Source of the DNA: Bacteroidota bacterium
GTDB lineage: Bacteria > Bacteroidota > Bacteroidia > AKYH767-A > OLB10
NCBI GenBank assembly: GCA_016699635.1
Contig: CP064983.1
Span: 2,294,001 to 2,358,000 of the forward strand
Length of the DNA stretch: 64,000 bases
Direction of reading: 5' to 3'
The notes below the pieces were generated by a model. That model saw only the letters and a program-made list of their open reading frames with translations, made no database searches and had not been told where the DNA came from. Of this stretch, positions 40,333 to 51,282 are shown in pieces. A program made the position numbers and the translations under genes. The first letter of the stretch is position 1, and every line of letters starts with the position of its first letter.

Positions 40333-41296
40333 ATGATAGTAGTTACAGGAGCAGCAGGATTTGTTGGAAGTTGTCTGGTAAAGAAACTCAACGAAGAGAA
40401 TTTTAATGATTTGATTCTTGTAGATGATTTCAGCAATGAACATAAGAATAGAAATCTTGAAGGAAAAAAATTTACAGGCAAAGTAGATAGGAGGCAATTT
40501 TTCAAGTGGTTAGATGAAAATCATCAACTTACACAGTTTATTTTTCATATAGGTGCGCGGACCGATACAACAGAATTTAACAAAAAGATTTTTGATGAGT
40601 TAAATGTTGAATACAGTAAAAAGGTTTGGCAGAAGTGTGTTGAATATGGCTTTTGCTTGTTTATGCATCATCAGCTGCAACTTATGGTGGGGAGAAGCAG
40701 GCTATGATGATGATGAGAATAGAATCAATCAGTTAAAACCATTGAATCCTTATGGAGATTCAAAGAACGAATTTGATAAGTGGGCACTGCAACAAAAAGA
40801 AAAGCCTTATTTCTGGGCGGGGTTAAAATTTTTTAATGTATATGGGCCAAATGAATTTCATAAAGGCAGGATGGCATCAGTTATTTTTCATGGATTTAAT
40901 CAGGTGCAAAAAGATGGTGTTATTCGATTATTTAAATCGCATCGCCCTGAGTATAAAGATGGCTGGCAATTGCGTGATTTTATCTATGTGAAGGACGTTA
41001 CATCAGTCTGTTTCTTTCTGATGAATCATCGTAAAAATTCCGGTATTTACAATCTTGGTACTGGAAAGGCAAGGAGTTTTTATGATTTAGCATCAAGTAC
41101 ATTCAAGGCAATGGATATTGAGTGTAATATTCAGTTTGTTGATATGCCAATTGACATTAGAGATAAATATCAGTATTTTACAGAGGCAAAAATGGAAAAA
41201 CTTAGTGCAATCGGATACAAAGAACCTTTCTATTCGCTTGAAGATGGTGTGTCAGATTATGTATGTAATTATCTGTTGCCCGCAAAATATTATTAA
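40333..41296 (+). CDS. hldD: ADP-L-glycero-D-manno-heptose-6-epimerase, two frameshifts
   Basis: The NADP-binding start MIVVTGAAGFVGSCLVKKLNE, HIGARTDTTE, the hidden segment LVYASSAATYGG and the SDR active-site NPYGDSKNEFD with FNVYGPNEFHKGRMASV identify HldD, which makes the heptose precursor of the LPS core. One break lies near 40651-40656 and one in the G-run 40689-40692; a single base at each restores the frame. The protein would be about 320 residues, normal for the family. It supports an outer membrane with heptose-containing LPS. Confidence 0.9.
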
Positions 41297-41354
41297 TTCA
41301 TAGTTTATCAACAATGATTAACAGCAAATCAGGAAAACCTATTTTAGCGCCCTG

Positions 41355-41813
41355 ATGATAAAATTCACTATGCGTGTTCTGAACCTGAAAGTGGTTCGGT
41401 ACTTTTTCTCAGCAGCATCTGCAACAATTGTAGATGTAGGAATTTATTTTTTGGCATTTAATTATTTGTTCGAAAAGAAGGATATTGTCTTTTCATTTTA
41501 TACTTTTTCTGCACCAACAGTTTCTCTAATGTTGTCTTATTCATGCGGATTGTTAACGAACTTTTTTCTTACAAAAACTTTAGTCTTTAAAGAATCAGAT
41601 TTAAAAGGACATCATCAGTTTTTGCGTTTTGTATTGGTAGCTATTGGTGTCTTGTTTTTGAATTATTTGCTGATGAAATTCCTTATTCGTCAGATGGATT
41701 GGTATCCTACAATAGCACGTGCTTTTTCTGCAGTGAGTATAGGACTGATAAGTTTTGTTGTTCACAAAAGCTTTTCGTTCAGAGTAAGTGCAACAGAAGA
41801 AGTAGAAGATTAA
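41355..41813 (+). CDS. GtrA family membrane protein
   Basis: The 152-residue protein has four membrane helices with the GtrA pattern VVRYFFSAASATIVDVGIYF at the start and SFVVHKSFSFR at the end. GtrA-type proteins are small flippase-like helpers for prenyl-linked sugars in surface polysaccharide or cell-wall modification. It is 58 bases after hldD and may be co-transcribed. Convergent with the repeat-protein gene, four bases away. The second ATG (six codons in) is an alternative start. Confidence 0.82.
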   Translation: MIKFTMRVLNLKVVRYFFSAASATIVDVGIYFLAFNYLFEKKDIVFSFYTFSAPTVSLMLSYSCGLLTNFFLTKTLVFKESDLKGHHQFLRFVLVAIGVLFLNYLLMKFLIRQMDWYPTIARAFSAVSIGLISFVVHKSFSFRVSATEEVED

Positions 41814-41817
41814 TCTG

Positions 41818-44800
41818 CTACTGTCCGAATATAGAGAGACGTTTCACTACTTTCATTGTTCCATTAAATTGGATTTTGAAAAGATAAAGCCCATCCACAG
41901 GCATTGGATTGATATTTACCAAACACTTACCTTTTTCCATATAACAATCTGATGTGAAAATTAATTTACCGGTTAAGTCAGTTATTGAAATCGAGATATT
42001 TCCAGGATAATTACCTGCTTTAATATTGATATCATTTCCACTGAGTGGATTAGGGTAAATGTTTATTTCATTATACCATGTAATGATATTAATAGCATTG
42101 ATAGTGTCGCAGTCCCAAAGCCCTGTGTATCCACCTACACATATTCCACAAGAATCCAAATAGGCAGTGCCACCCCAATCACCATGACAATCTTGTGTGC
42201 ATGGTTGAAGACCTGTATTTCCACCAACGCATGCGTTGCATGAATCAATGAAAGCAGTACCACCCCAATCACCGTGACAATCTTGTGTGCATGGTTGCAA
42301 ACCTGTGTTTCCACCAACGCAAGTGCTGCATGAATCTAAGAATGCTGTACCACCCCAGTCACCATGACAATCTTGTATGCATGGTTGCAATCCTGTATTT
42401 CCTCCAACACATGTGCTGCATGAATCTAAGAAAGCAGTACCACCCCAGTCACCATGACAATCTTGTATGCAAGGTTGTAGTCCTGTGTTACCACCAACGC
42501 ATGTGCTGCATGAATCTAAGAAAGCAGTTCCACCCCAGTCACCATGACAATCTTGTATGCAAGGTTGTAGTCCTGTGTTACCACCAACACATGTGCTACA
42601 TGAATCAATGAAAGCAGTACCACCCCAATCACCATGACAATCTTGAGTGCATGGTTGCAAGCCTGTATTTCCTCCGACACAAGTACTACATGAATCAATG
42701 AAAGCTGTGCCACCCCAATCACCATGACAATCTTGTGTGCATGGTTGTAAACCTGTATTTCCTCCGACACAAGTACTACATGAATCTAAGAAAGCTGTAC
42801 CACCCCAATCACCATGACAATCTTGTGTGCAAGGTTGAAGACCTGTGTTACCACCAACGCATGTGTTACATGAATCAATGAAAGCAGTTCCACCCCAATC
42901 ACCATGACAATCTTGTGTGCATGGTTGAAGACCTGTATTTCCACCAACGCATGTACTACATGAATCTAAGTAAGCAGTACCACCCCAATCACCGTGACAA
43001 TCTTGAACGCATGGTTGAAGACCTGTATTTCCTCCAACGCAAGTGCTGCATGAATCTAAGTAAGCAGTGCCACCCCAATCACCATGACAATCTTGTGTGC
43101 AAGGTTGAAGACCTGTATTTCCTCCGACACAAGTGTTGCATGAATCTAAGAATGCAGTTCCACCCCAGTCACCATGACAATCTTGTGTGCAAGGTTGAAG
43201 ACCTGTATTTCCTCCAACACAAGTGTTGCATGAATCAATGAAAGCAGTACCACCCCAGTCGCCATGACAATCTTGTGTGCATGGTTGCAGTCCTGTATTA
43301 CCACCAACGCATGTGCTGCATGAATCAATGAAAGCAGTACCTCCCCAGTCACCATGACAATCTTGTGTGCATGGTTGCAAGCCTGTATTTCCTCCAACAC
43401 AAGTGTTGCATGAATCAATGAAAGCAGTACCACCCCAATCACCATTACAATCTTGTATGCATGGTTGAAGACCAGTTAATCCTCCAACGCAAATACCGCA
43501 GGAGTCAATATATGCTGATCCACCAATTGTGCCAAAACAATCTATAGTTTGAGAGCAAGGTTGTAGTCCTGTATTTCCACCAACGCATGTGTTGCATGAA
43601 TCAATGAAAGCTGTGCCACCCCAATCACCATTACAATCTTGTGTGCAAGGTTGAAGACCTGTGTTTCCACCAACGCATGTGCTGCATGAATCCAAATAAG
43701 CAGTACCACCCCAGTCACCATGACAATCTTGTGTGCATGGTTGCAAGCCTGTATTTCCACCAACGCATGTGCTACATGAATCTAAGAAAGCTGTACCACC
43801 CCAATCACCATGACAATCTTGTATGCATGGTTGCAGCCCTGTATTTCCTCCAACACAAGTATTGCATGAATCAATGAAAGCAGTACCACCCCAATCACCA
43901 TGACAATCTTGTATGCATGGTTGAAGACCTGTATTTCCTCCGACACAAGTGCTACATGAATCAATAAATGCAGTGCCACCCCAATCACCATGACAATCTT
44001 GTGTGCAAGGTTGCAGCCCTGTATTTCCACCAACACATGTGCTACATGAATCTATAAATGCAGTACCACCCCAATCACCGTGACAATCTTGTGTGCAAGG
44101 TTGAAGACCTGTGTTACCACCAACGCAAGTGCTGCATGAATCAATGTAAGCTGTGCCACCCCAATCACCATGACAATCTTGTATGCAAGGTTGTAAACCT
44201 GTATTTCCTCCGACACAAGTACTACATGAATCAATGAAAGCTGTGCCACCCCAATCACCGTGACAATCTTGTATGCAAGGTTGTAAACCTGTATTTCCTC
44301 CGACACAAGTACTACATGAATCAATGAAAGCTGTGCCACCCCAATCACCATGACAATCTTGTGTGCATGGCTGCAAGCCTGTATTACCACCAACGCATGT
44401 GCTGCATGAATCAATGAAAGCAGTACCACCCCAATCGCCATGACAATCTTGTGTGCATGGTTGTAGTCCTGTATTTCCACCAACGCATGTGCTGCATGAA
44501 TCAATGAAAGCAGTACCACCCCAGTCACCATGACAATCTTGTGTGCAAGGTTGTAGTCCTGTATTTCCACCAACACAAGTGCTACATGAATCAATGAAAG
44601 CTGTGCCACCCCAATCACCATGACAATCTTGTATGCATGGTTGCAGCCCTGTATTACCACCAACGCATGTGCTGCATGAATCAATGAAAGCAGTACCACC
44701 CCAGTCACCATGACAATCTTGTGTACAAGGTTGAAGTCCTGTGTTGCCACCAACACAAGTGTTGCATGAATCAATGAAAGCAGTGCCATTAAAAACACCA

Positions 44801-46992
44801 TTACAATCAGTCGTGCAATTTGGATAAACACTTTTTTCACTGTAACCGCTGAGCCCTCCATCATCAGTAACTGTAAGTCTGATGCGGTAATAATAAATTT
44901 CACCATCGCAGCCCGCAGGTAAAATAGTTGCAGAAGTTATTTTGTTTGTGTCAGTAGGTTCCGGATGTTCGTGTTGGTTGTGATGAAAATAAACATTCCA
45001 TTTATAATGTAGTTGACCAGGTACATGTTCAGCATCTGTCACTGTTGCCTGAAGTGGCAAAGTTGAAATCTGAAGCATGGAATACAAGTCACCATCATTA
45101 AAACTTGTGATGTTTACAACAGGAGGTGTATTATTTATTGAAATAAAAACAGAATCTTTTGCAGAATTACCAGCTGTGTCTGTAACGGTTAATACAGCCC
45201 AATAGCTGTGAATAACACCGCCCGGACTATTATAAGTATGTTGTGGACTTATCAGAGTAGATGTAAAGCCATCACCAAAACTCCAGAAGAAAGATAAAGA
45301 ATCATTTTCCGGATCGTGTGACTGACTTCCATTAAACTGAACAACTAAAGGTGATGCACCATACGTTGTGTCAGATAATGCAACAGCTATCGGGATGTTA
45401 TTTACATTACCAACATAACATATTTTTCTAATTTGATCCGGATATTTTACATAATTGAGACAGCCATCCTTTTTATTTTCAGTCAGAAAAACTACAGGTC
45501 CCATATTTGAAGCAAAATCTCTTACATAGGTAGCAGTGTCGTTTGCATTAAATTTAAATTGCTTAATCCATTCGCCACCGTAGTCAGCATGAAAATAGCT
45601 TCCTTGCAAATCCAGAGGAAATTTAGTTCCCTGATAAAGTGGTCCTGCAACAGAAGCAAATCCTCCAAAACGAACGCCATCTACCGGTGATAAAGGATCA
45701 TCAATGTCTATTGTAGAAGCATTGTTTCCTGTAAATATTCCTGTTCGTGAACGATTTCCATGATAATAATCAATAACAGGTCGTGCATGGATGAAAGTAT
45801 GTACTGTTGCAGGAATTGGTTGTCCCGGATTACAGGAGTTGTCAAAACTTACAATGCCATTAGCCGTGGGATTTTTAACCAATTCATGAAAAGTAAAATA
45901 GGGCTGTGTGCAACCACCTGAACCATAAAGTGGATTTGGTGCAAAGAAGTTAAATTGTTTTGCAGCAAAATAATTTGGATCTAAATCATAACCTTGATAT
46001 ACCTACCATCCAAAATTCATTCCAGGGCTATTGCAGATATTAATGTCTTCCCAAAATTGCCAACCTACATCACCAACATAAAATGTTCCAGGGTTACCTG
46101 CTGTGGGGTCTGATTCTCCTGTCCCCGGTTTAAGTGAAATACGAAATGGATTTCTTAACCCCAATGCCCAAACTCTTGATTGAGGAGAACGTGCATCGGT
46201 ACTGTCATAAAATGGATTTGAAGGGATTCCATCACCTGTTGCAGGATCTAATCGTAATATTTTTCCATTCAAGGATTGAATTAGTTGTGCCCGATAAGCA
46301 CCAACATTTTGTTGTGGTGTGATGATACTATCTGCTAATGCCTGCGCCCAGTAACTAAGAATAGAAGCAACTTGTCCGCTATCTGCTGTAGCAGGCGAAG
46401 CACCGTCACCGGCCGATACAATCAATGTTCCGTCAGTAGCGAACAATAATGTTCCAGCACTATGTGTGTCATACAAAACAGGGATTCCTGTTTTCTTAGT
46501 CTCACCTAGTAAAATGAGTCTGCTTCCGGGTACTGTTGTTGTAAAGTTTGTTGCGGAATTTGCTGTATATCTTGTTATGCGACAAATAGTAGCTGCATCA
46601 TATTCATTTGTTGTTGGGCTATAGCTCCCTGTGCCATAGTGTAGGAGATAGTGCCTGTCAACAACATAGTATAAATAAAAGTAACCGTTAGTTCTGAAAT
46701 TGGGGTCAATTGCAAAACCATTCATTCCATGATCGCGCCAATTACCTACTTCTTCACTAATGTCAATTAAAGGTTGTGGTATTTTAACGCCATTGGTATC
46801 AACAACCCAAACTAATCCTGCTTTTTCCCAAACATATTTTTGTCCTGTTGAATCTTCAGTATAACCTTCTACAAAGTCCCAGCCTGTGCTGACAAGCTGA
46901 TCAGTAAATTGTGGAGGAAGTACCTGTGCTTTTAATGGATGATTGAGTGAAAGAAAAATAATTAATATAAAAGTAAAGTAGTAATGTTTCAT
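41818..46992 (-). CDS. T9SS-exported sorbosone/glucose dehydrogenase-like protein with PKD domain and 30 tandem repeats, in-frame TAG
   Basis: A signal peptide (MKHYYFTFILIIFLSLNHPLKA) leads a six-bladed propeller of the sugar/sorbosone dehydrogenase type (DHGMNGFAIDPNF, GTLLFATDGTLIVSAGDG, ALGLRNPFRI, GDVGWQFWEDIN). The frame meets TAG at 46003-46005 but continues in the same frame with VYQGYDLDPNYF and the rest of the propeller, so one C-to-T change (CAG to TAG) would explain it. A PKD domain follows (SHDPENDSLSFFWSFGDG), then a beta module, thirty 30-residue repeats (42113-44812) and a C-terminal sorting domain (YPNPLSGNDINIKAG). Full length is about 1,724 residues. It is probably displayed on the cell surface. 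Confidence 0.82.
42113..44812 (-). repeat. thirty tandem 90-bp repeats inside the surface-protein gene
   Basis: Each unit encodes 30 residues of the form DCHGDWGGTAFIDSC + STCVGGNTGLQPCTQ, with four cysteines, two to three aspartates and many glycines. I counted 30 units; 28 are nearly identical, the first and last diverge, and unit 15 is a variant (DCFGTIGGSAYIDSCGICVGG) preceded by a two-residue insertion. Synonymous changes are scattered, so the array has been expanded and partly homogenised. Similar Asp/Cys/Gly repeats occur in other Bacteroidetes surface proteins. Confidence 0.95.
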
Positions 46993-47021
46993 GATGTCGG
47001 TTTATAACGAAAAAGCAGTAG

Positions 47022-47029
47022 CAAATATA
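47022..47029 (-). promoter_or_regulatory. -7 box (TATATTTG) of the repeat-protein gene
   Basis: On the minus strand TATATTTG matches TAnnTTTG and lies about 30 bases before the ATG at 46992. A -33 TTTG was not found. Confidence 0.4.
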
Positions 47030-47226
47030 AATGACTGAAAAATATCAGGCATGTAAAATCTCTTTAAGTTTTCCACTTGCAATCCATGAGTATGAAGAAT
47101 GTTAAATTATTCTTAGTCAACGATAAATTCGTTTTTTAATAAGTGTACAATAGAAGTAAATGCAACCTTTTTTTAGAAGGTCAGTATAAAAGGAAGTTCA
47201 AAACTCATGTATTATTTAAATATTTA

Positions 47227-48615
47227 ATGGAAATGAAGAAAACATTTACCTCATCTGTAGTCATGTTTGCAGTTGTATTTTTTTCTGGCAATATAACAGT
47301 ACAAGCTCAAAGTAAATCAAGTCATAGTCATAATCATGCAGTGCAAATGGAGCTACCTTTTCAAGCTGAAGGCAGTAATATTTGTATTCCGGAGATTCTT
47401 CTTGAAGATATTCATTATCGTAATATGAGCGCAGCAACTAACTGTTTGATTGATAGTTTTTATTACTCATTTTATGTTAACTCAGAGGAGCAAAGAGCAT
47501 ATTATACTTACGATGCTATGAATAATTTGTCAATTCTGTTGACTCAGCAATTGAGTAATGGCTCTACAGTGTGGGAAAACTTTAATAGAAATACATACAC
47601 TTATGATGCTAACAAAAATGTGACAAGCTTTTTGTTTCAACAATGGGATAACAATACTTCTGTATGGAAAAACAGTACGCTTACAACATACAGTTATGAT
47701 GGAAATAGCAACCGTACGAACTATCTGTATCAACTATGGGATAACAATACATCCGCTTGGAAAAACTCTACAAAAATCAGTTATACATATAACTCGGGAA
47801 ATATCTTGACCGCCCAACAATCACAGCAATGGGATAATAACACTTCAGCATGGAAGAATAAGACAAAAGGTATCTACACATATAGTAGCAATTTGAATCT
47901 GATTGATTATTTGAGCCAGCAATGGGATATAAGCACCACTGCATGGAAAAATTACACAAAATCAACTTATACCTATGATGCTCATAACAACCAGACAAGC
48001 AATCTTACTCAACGATGGGATAGCTCATCAACATGGAAGAATAGCATAAAATCGACTTACAGTTATAATGCCAATAATAAACTAATAAGTTATGTGTATC
48101 AACAATGGGATAATACTGCCAATGCATGGAAAAATGGTTCAAAGAGCACCTACTCTTATGATGCCAATCAGAATCTGATAAATCTTGTTACACAGTTGTG
48201 GGATAACGTTAGTTCATCGTGGAAGAATAACGCTAAGAATATTTACACTTATGATTCTAATAACAATAAATTAAGCGATTTATCTCAGTTATGGAGTAGC
48301 ACATCTCAAACTTGGGCAAGTCAATATGGGTATCTCTATTATTATAGTTGTGCTCCGACTAGTATATCAGAAATTACTCCAAGTAGTTTTACAGTTTATC
48401 CCAATCCATCAAATGGAATTTTTGTATTTGAAACAGACAAAGTGCTAATTGGTACAATTGAAGTATTTACGATAACCGGGGAAAAGGTGCTATCTCAAAT
48501 TGTGAATTCAATACAACAGACAAGCATTGATCTAACAATGCAACCAAGCGGTATGTATATTATAAAAGCGAATTTACCGGAAAAAGAGTGGATTCAAAGA
48601 GTGGTGAAAAATTAA
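47227..48615 (+). CDS. T9SS-exported repeat protein (WDNNTSxWK repeats)
   Basis: The start at 47227 (MEMKKTFTSSVVMFAVVFFSG) gives a clean signal peptide ending VQAQ; the upstream in-frame ATG-like start at 47143 lacks one. After a His-rich stretch (SSHSHNHAVQ) come about nine 31-residue repeats of the form TYTYDANNNLTSY...QQWDNNTSAWKN, and then a T9SS type A sorting domain (SFTVYPNPSNGIFVFET). The repeats resemble YD-like beta repeats. No enzyme motif; a surface or matrix role is inferred. Confidence 0.83.
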   Translation: MEMKKTFTSSVVMFAVVFFSGNITVQAQSKSSHSHNHAVQMELPFQAEGSNICIPEILLEDIHYRNMSAATNCLIDSFYYSFYVNSEEQRAYYTYDAMNNLSILLTQQLSNGSTVWENFNRNTYTYDANKNVTSFLFQQWDNNTSVWKNSTLTTYSYDGNSNRTNYLYQLWDNNTSAWKNSTKISYTYNSGNILTAQQSQQWDNNTSAWKNKTKGIYTYSSNLNLIDYLSQQWDISTTAWKNYTKSTYTYDAHNNQTSNLTQRWDSSSTWKNSIKSTYSYNANNKLISYVYQQWDNTANAWKNGSKSTYSYDANQNLINLVTQLWDNVSSSWKNNAKNIYTYDSNNNKLSDLSQLWSSTSQTWASQYGYLYYYSCAPTSISEITPSSFTVYPNPSNGIFVFETDKVLIGTIEVFTITGEKVLSQIVNSIQQTSIDLTMQPSGMYIIKANLPEKEWIQRVVKN

Positions 48616-48628
48616 AAAAATCTGATAT

Positions 48629-49479
48629 TTATTTCAGAACTTTTAGCAACTCAATTTCAAAAACAATTGGTGTGTAAGGCGGAATTGGACCATAACCTTT
48701 TTCGCCATAGGCACTGTTAGAAGGAAGTACAACTACAACTTTTCCTCCTTCTTTCATTCGTTGCAAAGCTTCATTCCAGCCATCAACAAGTCCATTGCTT
48801 CCAACTTTACAGCGAAATGGATTCTGAACATCTAAACGCTTGTCAAAAACAGTTCCATCAAGAAAGCTACCTGTGTATAGAACATCAACAATGTTTTCAG
48901 CATTTGCACTACGGCCTTTTCCTTCTTTAATTATAGAGAAAAAGTTCCTGTCGGAAGAAATTCTCCTTTAAGATTATGATCAATTACATAGTTGTTTACT
49001 AAAGTTGTCTCTTCATCTCTTTTTTTCTTTTTTGCTAATGAAAGTTCTTTTTCATACTCCTTGAGGTGCGTAATTTTAATCAATCGTACTTCAAAAATTA
49101 TTTTGCTCCCCGGTTTAATATAATGTGGAAGAGATTGCTTGAGTGATTCATTATAAAATTTTTCAGCGTCAATTTTAAATTGTGCACTGTCGCCAGGTTG
49201 CATCAATGCAAGCCCTTCGTTTATATCGCCTGAATATTGTGGCTTTTTCAGAATGAGTCTGAATGAATCAGAAATGGCTTTCGAGTTAAAGAGTACTGTG
49301 TCACTTTCAGTTTTATAAAGCATATTTAAGTTGAGAATGTCACCGGGCTTGGCATTAATGCCATTTTTCTTTGTGTCAATTATACAATATTCAAGGCCGG
49401 ATTCAAGTTTATTGAATTTTTTACCGCAGGATGAAATTATAAGTAAGATAGTTAAAAGAAAGGCGATTTGTTTAAACAT
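48629..49479 (-). CDS. FKBP-type peptidyl-prolyl isomerase lipoprotein with two FKBP-like domains, one frameshift
   Basis: The lipobox is IISSCGKK (Cys18). Residues about 28-130 form a first FKBP-like domain (ESGLEYCIIDTKKNG, GDSAQFKI, GSKIIFEVRLIKI) with a degenerate active site. The second, canonical domain (VDVLYTGSFLDGTVFDKR, VDGWNEALQRMKEGGKVVVVLP, IPPYTPIVFEIELLKV) is in another frame; one extra base in the A-run 48939-48943 (plus strand) joins them. It folds secreted proteins at prolines in the periplasm. Its ATG directly follows the stop of the upstream FKBP gene. Confidence 0.85.
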
Positions 49480-50026
49480 TTATTTTTTAATTTTTATCAA
49501 TTCAACATCGTAATATAAAACAGCATTGGGTGGAATGTTTGCGCCATCACCGGTGAAACCATATCCTAATTTTGAAGGTGTTATTAATACGGCCTTTTCT
49601 CCTTTTGACATTAGTTGAACGCCTTCTTGTAAACCAACAGGGAGGTCAGTTTTACCAATTTGAAAAACTAAATTACCGGTACTGTCAGATGAGTAACACA
49701 CTGTGCCATCAAGTAAATGGACCTGGTAAGCAACTTCGACAATGCTGTGTGCGTTGTATAATATCTTTATTTGTTTTATAAATGTAATATCTCAACCCTG
49801 ATTCAGTTGTTGTAACCGGATATTTATAACGTTTCAAAAAATCTTCAATCTGATCATCTTCAGAATAAACCTGTGCTTTATTGACTTTTAGCAATTGTTC
49901 TTTTAATTTTTCAGGATTTATTTGTTGTTCCTGCTTTTGATCTTGTTCGTTGGGTTTGTTTTTACAAGAAGATGTAAAAATTATCAAAGCGACAATTGTA
50001 ATAGAAAATAAAAACAACTTATTCAT
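49480..50026 (-). CDS. FKBP-type peptidyl-prolyl isomerase lipoprotein, one frameshift
   Basis: The start at 50026 (MNKLFLFSITIVALIIFTSSCKNK) gives a lipoprotein signal. The FKBP domain begins TESGLRYYIYKTN, breaks near 49748, and continues VAYQVHLLDGTVCYSSD, then GLQEGVQLMSKGEKAVLITPSKLGYG and IPPNAVLYYDVELIKI. It probably acts together with the second FKBP lipoprotein downstream, which starts immediately after its stop codon. A promoter lies just upstream. Confidence 0.85.
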
Positions 50027-50031
50027 CTTTG

Positions 50032-50062
50032 CAAAGTTAGCTATTGTTACATTTTGACGCAA
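50032..50062 (-). promoter_or_regulatory. promoter of the FKBP lipoprotein pair
   Basis: On the minus strand TTG (50060-50062), a 20-base spacer and TAACTTTG (50032-50039) match the -33/-7 pattern. The box ends five bases before the ATG at 50026, so the message would be leaderless or nearly so. It overlaps the end of the flavoprotein gene. Confidence 0.55.
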
Positions 50063-51282
50063 TATTACGAGCTGCTATCATTGCTGTTGACCATGCAGCC
50101 TGAAAGTTAAATCCACCTGTAATGCCATCGACATTAATCACTTCTCCAGCAAAAAACAGATTAGGAATTTTTTTGCTTTCCATTGTTTTCATGTTGATTT
50201 CAGTTAGGTGAACTCCACCACAGGTTACAAACTCTTCTTTGAATGTAGTTTTGCCACTCATTTTAATTCTAAAGTCAACCAAAAGATTTACTAATGTGTT
50301 GATTTGTTTTTTTGATAATTGAGCATATTGAATTTGTGCATCAATGTTTGCACAATCAATTAAACGCTCCCAGAGCCTGTTCGGTATATTGGAGAATAAT
50401 TTATTAGTTACTAAATTAGTCTTTGCATAATAAATTTTGCTTTCAGTAAATTTTTCTAAGACTTTATCATGATTAAATCCCGGTAAAAAATTTATGCTTA
50501 CTTCAGTAAGATAATTCTTTTGATTTAGCCATTCTGCAGCCCATGCAGACATGCGCAACACTACCGGACCGCTCAGCCCCCAATGAGTGATTAGTAGAAT
50601 CTTGCTCAGCTCTGTTGTAACCCGGTAATGTTAACACAACTTCTGTGGCAACACCTTCAAGACCTTTGAATGGTGAATTTGGGATATTGAAAGTGAAAAG
50701 TGATGGAGTAGGATTTAATATAGTATGATTGGATGTATTCGAAATCCACGAATACGAAGATGCTGCAGGATGCCCACCTGAAGCAATAAGCAGAAAGGTA
50801 GCATGTAAAGTAGTTTTATCAGAAAGATGCAAAATAAACTGACCATCTTTTGTTTGAGAATATGCAGTCAGCGCTACACCTGTTTTGATAGTAATGTCTG
50901 ACTTGTTGGCTTCCTCCAAGAAACAATTGATAATGGTTTCTGAGGAGTCAGTGTCAGGAAACATTCTACCATCAGGTTCTGCTTTTAATTTGATATTTCG
51001 TTGACTGAACCACTCAATAGTGTCAGCTGCATTGAATTGATGAAAGCAACTTAATAATTCTTTATTTCCTCGAGGATAATTTGCAGCCAACAGTTTGTTG
51101 TCAAAACATTGATGAGTCACATTGCAGCGGCCACCACCTGAAATTCGTACTTTTGACAAAAGTTTATGTGTTTTTTCCAGAATTATTACCTCTAAGCCCA
51201 GAGCAAGTTGTGCAGCATTGATAGCAGAAAAAAAACCGGCAGCGCCACCACCAACTATAACAAGTCGTTTCTTTTCACTCAT
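50037..51282 (-). CDS. BaiN/HI0933-type FAD-dependent flavoprotein, one frameshift
   Basis: The FAD motif KRLVIVGGGAAGFFSAINAAQ opens the protein, and SKVRISGGGRCNVTH is the second family signature. The frame breaks near 50605; in the next frame ILLITHWGLSGPVVLRMSAWAAEWL is the conserved middle motif, and the end has TCGGVHLTEINMKTMESKKIPNLFFAGEVINVDGITGGFN. Total about 415 residues. These flavoproteins are reductases of uncertain physiological substrate. The ATG overlaps the xerD stop (ATGA), so both are translated from one message. Confidence 0.85.

Noticed and set aside
42113..44812. CRISPR-like regular array
   Set aside because: The 90-bp units have no repeat/spacer division and encode an in-frame protein repeat flanked by signal peptide, PKD and sorting domains.
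42285..44906. Many open frames on both strands within the 90-bp repeat region
   Set aside because: Because the unit length is a multiple of three, all frames stay open by chance; only the minus frame with T9SS features gives a meaningful protein.
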